Of a DNA stretch of 10,590 bases, positions 5,570 through 10,590 are shown one piece after another. The stretch is from Firmicutes bacterium CAG:170 (GTDB lineage Bacteria; Bacillota; Clostridia; Oscillospirales; Oscillospiraceae): contig FR887115.1 of assembly GCA_000436735.1 (NCBI GenBank), positions 1 through 10,590 of the forward strand, read 5' to 3'. Position numbers and translations under genes: made by a program. The notes beneath the pieces were generated by a model. The model had not been told where the DNA came from and did not search any database. It was given only the letters and a program-made list of their open reading frames with translations. How positions within the stretch are numbered: the stretch's first letter is position 1; each line of letters begins with the position of its first letter.

Positions 5570-8146
5570 TCACACCTTCCTTTCATACGGCGTCCCGCTG
5601 AGCGGGAGCTTTTCGCGCCGCACGCCGTCGAGCCGGTAATAGGCGTCGGCGATGGCGGGCGCGGTGGGGATGGAGGTGATCTCGCCGATGCCGATGGCGC
5701 CGCAGGCGACGTTCAGTCCCGGCTTGTCGATCACGATGGCCTCGATCTCCGGGATCTCATGCGCGCGGAAAAGACCCAGCTGGCCGTATTTTTCGATGGG
5801 CTTGCAGTTTTCGTCGATGGGATACTGCTCCGTCAGGGCGTAGCCCATGCTCATGACGACGCCGCCCTCGATCTGTCCCTCACAGGACTTTGGATTGACG
5901 GCCTTGCCGACATCGTGCGCGGCGATCATTTTCTCCACGCGCGCGGTCTTGCGGTCAAGGATGCAGACCTGCGTCGCGTAGCCGTAGGCGACGTGGGAGA
6001 CGGGATTCGGCACATCCGCGCCGAGCTTGTCCGTCTTGGCGAGGTATTCTCCGTAGAATTCCCGGCCGACGAGCGGCGTCATGCTGCCGCGGTAGGCCGC
6101 GCAGAACGCCTCGCAGGCGCGGCGGCACGCCTCACCGGTGACGAGCGTCTGGCGCGAGCCGGAGGTGTCGCCGGAGTCCGGTGCGATCCATGTATTCGAG
6201 CGCTCATAGACGATCTGGCCGCGGGTCAGCGGCGTGTTCGTCACGACCATCTGCACCAGAACGGTGCCGACGCCCTGTCCGATGCAGGACGCGCCCGCGT
6301 AGATATGGAGCTTTTCGTCCGCCTCCACGATCAGCTTGCAGCGGCCCCAGTCGGGGAGGCCCACGCCGACGCCCGCGTTTTTCATCGCGCAGGCGATGCC
6401 AACCGGCTTTCCGGCCCTGCGCGCGGCGTCGTACTCGGCCTTTACCGCGTCCAGCGTTTCCACAAGCCCCGTCTCCGCGCCGACGATCTGGCCGTTCGGC
6501 AGGACGCCGCCGGGGCGGATGGCGTTGCGGTAGCGGATCTCCCAGGGAGAGATCCCGACGATGTCCGCCATTTCGTCCAGCAGTGATTCGATGGCAAAGC
6601 AGGTCTGCGTCACACCGAAGCCGCGGAACGCGCCCGCAGGAGGATTGTTGGTATAGTAGGCCGTGCCCTCGATCTCAAAATTTTCATAGGCGTAAGGCCC
6701 GGCGGCGTGGGTACACGCGCGCTCGAGCACCGGCCCGCCGAGAGACGCAAACGCGCCGGTATCGGATGTGACCTTTGCCTTGACGCCGAGAATTTTTCCG
6801 TCGTCGTCGCAGCCGAGCGTGAAGTCCATCCAGAACGGATGGCGCTTGGGATGGATGAGCAGCGATTCCGGACGGGAGAACTTTACCTTGACCGGGCGGC
6901 GGGTGCAGTAGGCCGCAAGGGCGGCGTGGTGCTGGACGGACATGTCCTCCTTGCCGCCGAAGCCGCCGCCGATCAGCTGGTTTTCGACCTTGACCTTCTT
7001 TGTGCCGAGCATCAGCGTGCATTCGTGCAGCGTGGTGTGCGACGACTGGTCGGTCGAGAGGATCATCACGTCGCCGTCCTTGTCGATGTAGGCCACAGCG
7101 CACTCCGGCTCGAGGAAGGCATGCTCCGTCCACGGCGTTTCAAAGTGCCGCGAGATGACGTGCGGCGCCTTGGCGATGGCCCCGGCGGCGTCGCCCCGGG
7201 AGACGTGCTTGTACGCCTGCACATTGCTCGTCTCCTCATCAAAGACCAGCGGCGCGTCCGGCGCGGCGGCCTCGACGGGGTTATGGACGGCGGGCAGGAC
7301 CTCATAATCGACCTTGACGAGTTTTTTTGCTTTTTCGAGCGTTTCTGCGTCCTCCGCCACGACAAGGCAGATCGCATCGCCGAGATAGTGCGTCAGTCCG
7401 CCGACGGGAATGAGCGTATATTGGTCGTGCTTGATGTGGCCGACCTTGTTTTCCCCGGGAATATCCTCCGCCGTCAGGACGGCGACCACGCCCGGAAGGG
7501 CCTTCGCCTTGGAGGCGTCGATGCCGAGGACGCGCGCGCGGGGATATTTGCTGCGGACGGCGGAGGCATAGCACATGCCGTCGAGATACCAGTCGTCGGG
7601 GTACTTGCCGTAGCCCTGCACCTTTTCGGCCACGTCCAGACGGTGGACGGACGAGCCGAGCTTCCAGTCGGACTGCGAGGGCTTCGGCACCGCGCCGAGC
7701 TTTTTATATTTTGCCGCCAGACGGACGGCCTCAAAGATCTTCACATAGCCGGTGCAGCGGCAGTAATTGTTGCGCAGGGCGCTGCGGATATCGGCCTGCG
7801 TGGGGTCGGGATTTTTGTCGAGCAGGGCCTTGGTGCAAAGCACCATGCCCGGAATGCAGAAGCCGCACTGGACGGCTCCGGCCTCGCCGTAGCAGAAGGT
7901 GTAAAGCTCCTTCTCCCAGTCGCTCAGGCCCTCGACCGTGAGGATATGGCGGCCCTCCAGAGAATCGGTATCGGGCGTACACGCGCGGATCGGCTCGCCA
8001 TCGATGAGCACCGTGCACGCGCCGCACGCGCCCTCGGAGCAGCCGTCCTTGACGGAGGTGAGGTGCAGCGTGTCGCGCAGATAGCGCAGCAGCTTCTGAT
8101 TTTTCGTGACCTCCGTCTCGCGGCCGTTGATGTAGAATACAGCCAT
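5570..8146 (-). CDS. xdh: Selenium-dependent-type xanthine dehydrogenase (molybdenum hydroxylase, no FAD domain)
   Basis: 858 aa. Residues 1-75 are a plant-type 2Fe-2S domain (C36, C41, C44, C56); residues 76-150 are the helical second 2Fe-2S domain (C94, C97, C129, C131). Residues from about 165 to the end are the two molybdopterin-binding domains. GGGFGGKE (393-400), AFRGFG (506-511), IGQG (622-625) and GIGE (819-822) are the expected active-site segments. Compared with bovine xanthine oxidase from memory, E400, R476, F510 and E822 match Glu802, Arg880, Phe914 and Glu1261, and the R476-R508 spacing (32 residues) is identical. This supports a purine such as xanthine as substrate. The FAD domain between the iron-sulfur and molybdenum parts is absent, as in the selenium-dependent xanthine dehydrogenase family, in which Enterococcus faecalis activity needs SelD. 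Start at 8146 follows AAGGAG with 8-nt spacing. No in-frame TGA occurs, so any selenium would be in the cofactor. The exact substrate remains open. Confidence 0.92.
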   Translation of the reverse strand: MAVFYINGRETEVTKNQKLLRYLRDTLHLTSVKDGCSEGACGACTVLIDGEPIRACTPDTDSLEGRHILTVEGLSDWEKELYTFCYGEAGAVQCGFCIPGMVLCTKALLDKNPDPTQADIRSALRNNYCRCTGYVKIFEAVRLAAKYKKLGAVPKPSQSDWKLGSSVHRLDVAEKVQGYGKYPDDWYLDGMCYASAVRSKYPRARVLGIDASKAKALPGVVAVLTAEDIPGENKVGHIKHDQYTLIPVGGLTHYLGDAICLVVAEDAETLEKAKKLVKVDYEVLPAVHNPVEAAAPDAPLVFDEETSNVQAYKHVSRGDAAGAIAKAPHVISRHFETPWTEHAFLEPECAVAYIDKDGDVMILSTDQSSHTTLHECTLMLGTKKVKVENQLIGGGFGGKEDMSVQHHAALAAYCTRRPVKVKFSRPESLLIHPKRHPFWMDFTLGCDDDGKILGVKAKVTSDTGAFASLGGPVLERACTHAAGPYAYENFEIEGTAYYTNNPPAGAFRGFGVTQTCFAIESLLDEMADIVGISPWEIRYRNAIRPGGVLPNGQIVGAETGLVETLDAVKAEYDAARRAGKPVGIACAMKNAGVGVGLPDWGRCKLIVEADEKLHIYAGASCIGQGVGTVLVQMVVTNTPLTRGQIVYERSNTWIAPDSGDTSGSRQTLVTGEACRRACEAFCAAYRGSMTPLVGREFYGEYLAKTDKLGADVPNPVSHVAYGYATQVCILDRKTARVEKMIAAHDVGKAVNPKSCEGQIEGGVVMSMGYALTEQYPIDENCKPIEKYGQLGLFRAHEIPEIEAIVIDKPGLNVACGAIGIGEITSIPTAPAIADAYYRLDGVRREKLPLSGTPYERKV

Positions 8147-8185
8147 GGTCTTTTCTCCTTGCGGTATGAATTCGGGAGCTACGTC

Positions 8186-8217
8186 ACAGCAAAGGGCTGT
8201 TCTCGGCGCAAAGCGCC
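8186..8217 (-). other. Two tandem small hairpins in the xanthine dehydrogenase 5' leader
   Basis: In the minus-strand transcript, GGCGC-TTT-GCGCC (8205-8217) is followed after 4 nt by ACAGC-CCTTT-GCTGT (8186-8200). Both have perfect 5-bp stems. They lie in the leader of about 85 nt between the promoter and the start codon of the dehydrogenase. I do not match this to a riboswitch class I know; it may simply be a stabilising 5' structure. Confidence 0.35.
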
Positions 8218-8237
8218 ACCGTCATTCACCTGTATCC

Positions 8238-8266
8238 ATTATATATTCGTTTTCCGGCATTCGCAA
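8238..8266 (-). promoter_or_regulatory. Promoter of the xanthine dehydrogenase-ferredoxin operon
   Basis: The minus strand shows a consensus -10 TATAAT (8238-8243), a 17-nt spacer and a -35 TTGCGA (8261-8266, 4 of 6 matches), fitting the housekeeping sigma factor. Transcription would start near 8231, about 85 nt before the start codon at 8146. Confidence 0.75.
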
Positions 8267-8298
8267 TCAATTTGCCGCTTTCTTTCAGAATTTCGTGA

Positions 8299-8324
8299 TT
8301 TTTCATAGCCGGAAGGATGAAAAA
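8299..8324. repeat. Inverted repeat in the divergent intergenic region
   Basis: TTTTTCAT (8299-8306) and ATGAAAAA (8317-8324) form a perfect 8-bp inverted repeat separated by 10 nt. It lies about 33 bp upstream of the -35 element of the dehydrogenase operon. It could be an activator or repressor site for that operon, or chance AT-rich symmetry. No regulator gene is in the window. Confidence 0.35.
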
Positions 8325-8373
8325 CTGCCGGAACGCACAGCCCGGCGGCGCATCTGTTCGGCCATGTCAAAAG

Positions 8374-8421
8374 GTGCCTCCGTCCGCCAGCCGCCGGGAA
8401 CGCGCCGGAGGCGCTTCCGGC
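8374..8421. other. GC-rich fold-back segment between the divergent promoters
   Basis: GTGCCTCCG (8374-8382) can pair with CGGAGGCGC (8406-8414) as nine pairs including one G-U. A competing hairpin, GCCGGA (8404-8409) with TCCGGC (8416-8421), overlaps it. A short TTTT follows on the minus strand (CCTTTTG), so a weak minus-strand terminator is possible, but nothing upstream on that strand would need one. No gene is visible at 8267-8460. Confidence 0.25.
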
Positions 8422-8428
8422 ACGCAGC

Positions 8429-8449
8429 AAAAATTCATGGGGAATTTTT
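8429..8449. repeat. AT-rich inverted repeat, possible UP element of the feo promoter
   Basis: AAAAATTC (8429-8436) and GAATTTTT (8442-8449) are perfect inverted repeats with a 5-nt spacer. With the following A/T tract to about 8458 they end just upstream of the feo -35 element. This is where A/T-rich UP elements contact the RNA polymerase alpha subunit. A protein binding site is an alternative. Confidence 0.3.
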
Positions 8450-8461
8450 TAGAAATTTGTC

Positions 8462-8490
8462 TTGCTGTTTTTTGAAAGTTAGTGTATCCT
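8462..8490 (+). promoter_or_regulatory. Probable feoAB promoter
   Basis: A -35 TTGCTG (8462-8467), a 17-nt spacer and a -10 TATCCT (8485-8490) would start transcription near 8497, giving a leader of about 34 nt before feoA. An alternative -35 is TTGAAA (8472-8477), paired with a poor -10 near 8495. Either way the promoter overlaps the palindrome at 8477-8494. Confidence 0.5.
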
Positions 8491-8494
8491 AACT
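8477..8494. promoter_or_regulatory. DtxR-family-like iron repressor operator over the feo promoter
   Basis: AGTTAG-TGTATC-CTAACT is a perfect 6-bp inverted repeat with a 6-nt spacer. Its core, TTAG-N6-CTAA, has the half-sites and spacing found in the DtxR/IdeR operator consensus. It covers the -10 hexamer of the feoAB promoter, so a metal-loaded repressor bound here would block transcription when iron is plentiful. The regulator is not in the window, and a MntR-like protein is an alternative. Confidence 0.6.
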
Positions 8495-8530
8495 CGTAGA
8501 AAACGCATATCCTTTTACAGGAGGGAGCTT

Positions 8531-8761
8531 ATGACACTGGACATGCTGAACGCCGGAGAAAGCGGCGTCATTACCGCCGTCGGCGGCGAGGGCGTGCTTC
8601 GCTGCCGGCTGCTGGATATGGGACTGATCCCGCAGACGCGGATCACCGTCTCGAAGATCGCGCCGATGGGCGACCCGATGGAGCTTCAGCTGCGCGGCTA
8701 TGTGCTGACGCTGCGCAGAGAGGACGCCCGCAGCATCGAGATCAAAAAGGCGGAGCCGTAA
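8531..8761 (+). CDS. feoA: FeoA, small SH3-like partner of the ferrous iron transporter
   Basis: 76 aa, the usual size of a stand-alone FeoA. The sequence shows the family pattern: a first strand region (AGESGVITAV), the LLDMGLIPQTRITV turn and strand, and GDPMELQLRGYVLTLRREDAR near the C-terminus, which match the FeoA SH3-like barrel. FeoA is a cytosolic protein needed for, or modulating, Fe(II) uptake by the membrane GTPase FeoB. ATG 8531 is preceded by AGGAGG with 6-nt spacing. feoB follows after 30 nt on the same strand, so the two form an operon from the promoter at 8462-8490, probably under the iron-box control described there. No odd features are seen, and composition matches the neighbouring genes. 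Confidence 0.95.
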   Translation: MTLDMLNAGESGVITAVGGEGVLRCRLLDMGLIPQTRITVSKIAPMGDPMELQLRGYVLTLRREDARSIEIKKAEP

Positions 8762-8791
8762 GCGAGGAGACGCCGGACAGGAGGAACACTT

Positions 8792-10590
8792 ATGATTTTT
8801 GCGCTCGCAGGCAATCAGAACTGCGGCAAGACCACGCTTTTCAATCAGCTCACCGGCTCGAACCAGCACGTCGGCAATTTCCCCGGCGTGACGGTCGATC
8901 AGAAAAGCGGACAGGTACGCGGGCAGAAGGACTGCACCGTGGTCGATCTGCCGGGCATCTACTCGCTGCGGCCCTATACCGCCGAGGAAATCGTGACCCG
9001 GAATTTTATCCTTGAGCAGAAGCCGGACTGCATCATCAACATCGTAGACGCGACCAATCTGGAACGCAATCTCTATCTGACGCTCCAGCTGCTCACGCTC
9101 CAGGTGCCGACGGTTCTGGCGCTCAATATGATGGACGAGCTGACCGGAAACGGCGGCTCGGTCGATACGGCGCTTTTGTCGGAGCTTCTGGGCGTGCCCG
9201 TCACGCCTATCTGCGCGGCCAACGGCGAGGGCGTGGAGGAGCTGATCGAAAGCGCCGTCCGCGCTGCGCAGCAGCGGCAGAAGCCCGCCGTCTACGACTT
9301 CTGCCCAAAGGGCCCCGTCCACCGCTGCATCCACGCCGTGTGCCATGTGATCGAGGATCACGCGCAGGCGGCCGGGATCGGCGTCCGCTTTGCCGCGACG
9401 AAGCTCATCGAGGGCGACGAGCAGATCGCGGACGAGCTGCACCTCGACCCGAATGAATTGGAGCTGATCGAGCACTCCGTCGTGCAGATGGAGCAGGAGC
9501 GCGGCCTTGACCGGAACGCCGCGCTGGCGGATATGCGCTACAGCTTTATTGAAAACGCCGTGGAGCAGGCCGTCGTCAAGCCGCGCGAGAGCCGCGAGCA
9601 TCTGCGCAGCAGCAAGCTCGACCGCGTCCTGACCGGAAAATACACGGCGATCCCCGTTTTCCTCGGGGTCATGCTCCTGATCTTCTATCTGACGTTCAAC
9701 GTCATCGGCAAATTCCTGAGCGACCTGCTCGCCCTCGGCATCGATTCGCTGACGGGCGTGGTCGATCGGGCGCTCACGGCCTACGGCCTCAATCCCGTGG
9801 TACATAGCCTCATCATCGACGGCATCTTTAAGGGCGTCGGCGGCGTGCTCAGCTTCCTGCCGATCATCGTGACGCTGTTCTTCTTCCTGTCCATTCTCGA
9901 GGACACCGGCTATATGGCCCGCGTGGCCTTTGTGATGGACAAGCTGCTGCGGAAGATCGGCCTTTCCGGCAAGTCCATCGTCCCGATGCTCATCGGCTTC
10001 GGCTGCACGGTCCCGGCCGTCATGGCCACGCGCACCCTTTCCTCGGAGCGCGACCGCACCATGACCATCCTGCTGACGCCGTTTATGAGCTGCTCGGCAA
10101 AGATCCCGATCTACGGCTTCTTCTCGGCGGCATTTTTCCCGGAGCACGCGGCGCTGGTCATGATCGGCCTGTATGTGTTCGGGATCCTGATGGGCGTCGT
10201 CAGCGCCCTCATCCTCGGCAAAACGGCGTTCCACGGAAGGCCGGTGCCGTTCGTGATGGAGCTGCCGAATTACCGCTTCCCCAGCGTTAAGAGCGTGGCG
10301 CTGCTGCTGTGGGAAAAGGCAAAGGATTTCCTTCAGCGCGCCTTCTCGGTCATTTTCCTTGCGACCATCGCCATCTGGTTCCTTCAGAGCTTTGACGCGC
10401 GGCTGAACGTCGTCGCCTCCAGCAGCGACAGCCTGCTTGCCATGATCGGGCGGCTGGTCGCGCCCGTCTTCGCGCCGCTCGGCTTTGCGGACTGGCGCTG
10501 CGCAACGGCGCTGATCTCCGGCTTCATCGCCAAGGAATCCGTCGTCTCCACGCTTCAAATTCTGCTCGGCGGAGCGGGCGTCACGACGCT
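8792..10590 (+). CDS. feoB: FeoB, ferrous iron transport GTPase/permease, C-terminus cut by window edge
   Basis: 599 codons are visible and the frame is open to the right edge; FeoB proteins usually have about 650-750 residues, so roughly the last tenth is missing. The N-terminal G domain shows G1 GNQNCGKT (7-14), G2 with T34, G3 DLPG (52-55), G4 NMMD (112-115) and a G5 region near 141-144. Residues 150-275 are the helical guanine-nucleotide dissociation inhibitor region. Membrane segments begin near 284. The two Gate motifs are present: GFGCTVPAVMATR (402-414, Cys405) and MSCSAKIPIY (432-441, Cys434). The conserved SGFIAKESVVSTL follows at 576-588. FeoB imports Fe(II) across the cytoplasmic membrane under GTP control. 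ATG 8792 has AGGAGG 7 nt upstream. It is co-transcribed with feoA. The reading frame is intact throughout the visible part. Confidence 0.97.
   Translation, partial: MIFALAGNQNCGKTTLFNQLTGSNQHVGNFPGVTVDQKSGQVRGQKDCTVVDLPGIYSLRPYTAEEIVTRNFILEQKPDCIINIVDATNLERNLYLTLQLLTLQVPTVLALNMMDELTGNGGSVDTALLSELLGVPVTPICAANGEGVEELIESAVRAAQQRQKPAVYDFCPKGPVHRCIHAVCHVIEDHAQAAGIGVRFAATKLIEGDEQIADELHLDPNELELIEHSVVQMEQERGLDRNAALADMRYSFIENAVEQAVVKPRESREHLRSSKLDRVLTGKYTAIPVFLGVMLLIFYLTFNVIGKFLSDLLALGIDSLTGVVDRALTAYGLNPVVHSLIIDGIFKGVGGVLSFLPIIVTLFFFLSILEDTGYMARVAFVMDKLLRKIGLSGKSIVPMLIGFGCTVPAVMATRTLSSERDRTMTILLTPFMSCSAKIPIYGFFSAAFFPEHAALVMIGLYVFGILMGVVSALILGKTAFHGRPVPFVMELPNYRFPSVKSVALLLWEKAKDFLQRAFSVIFLATIAIWFLQSFDARLNVVASSSDSLLAMIGRLVAPVFAPLGFADWRCATALISGFIAKESVVSTLQILLGGAGVTT

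Noticed and set aside
5570..8146. Selenocysteine in the xanthine dehydrogenase
   Set aside because: There is no in-frame TGA inside the gene. In this family selenium is thought to be a labile ligand of the molybdenum cofactor, not an encoded residue.
6707..8308. A plus-strand open frame of 533 codons opposite xanthine dehydrogenase
   Set aside because: It is antisense to the iron-sulfur and molybdenum domains, has no domain of its own, and continues across the divergent promoter region.
8147..8530. A hidden small gene, tRNA or CRISPR array in the divergent intergenic region
   Set aside because: No start with a ribosome binding site, no cloverleaf and no repeat-spacer pattern could be supported. 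The stretch holds only promoters and inverted repeats.
8489..10558. A minus-strand open frame of 689 codons across feoA and feoB
   Set aside because: feoAB are unmistakable on the plus strand with all motifs and ribosome binding sites. The antisense frame is charged, low-complexity shadow sequence.

Overview
The window reads as chromosomal DNA of a high-GC anaerobic Firmicute, most likely a gut clostridium of the Oscillospiraceae/Ruminococcaceae kind. This rests on the gene content (a molybdenum hydroxylase with no FAD domain next to an RnfB-like polyferredoxin, and feoAB), strong AGGAGG-type ribosome binding sites, and GC-rich codons. The taxonomic call is inference; no rRNA or other marker gene is present.

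Layout. (1) 1-4806, minus strand: a very large gene (178-4806, about 1542 aa) followed by an overlapping gene that runs off the left edge (191 to 1). The large protein joins an HD-type phosphohydrolase-like domain, a long helical HEAT-like region, a NadD-like nucleotidyltransferase, a GNAT-like segment and a degenerate type I phosphoribosyltransferase-like domain. It is the least ordinary object here and suggests a nucleotide or NAD-related role that I cannot specify. (2) 4807-5095: a leader and intergenic stretch with two minus-strand terminator-like hairpins, one extra stem-loop and a probable promoter for the large gene. (3) 5096-8146, minus strand: an operon of a selenium-dependent-type xanthine dehydrogenase (2Fe-2S domains plus molybdenum domains, no FAD domain) and, 3 nt behind it, a polyferredoxin with four 4Fe-4S motifs. 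It has a good sigma-A promoter (TTGCGA-17-TATAAT) and an intrinsic terminator 3 nt after the last stop codon. (4) 8147-8530: a divergent regulatory region of 384 nt with no gene but several inverted repeats. (5) 8531-10590, plus strand: feoA and feoB (ferrous iron uptake; feoB is cut by the right edge). Their promoter carries a TTAG-N6-CTAA palindrome over the -10 element, as expected for a DtxR-family iron repressor.

How the genes fit together. The xanthine dehydrogenase probably oxidises xanthine or a related purine and passes electrons through its 2Fe-2S clusters to the polyferredoxin instead of to FAD/NAD. Iron uptake by FeoAB is divergently transcribed beside this iron-rich module. The link is suggestive only, because the two promoters are about 200 bp apart and only the feo promoter shows an iron-repressor-like box.
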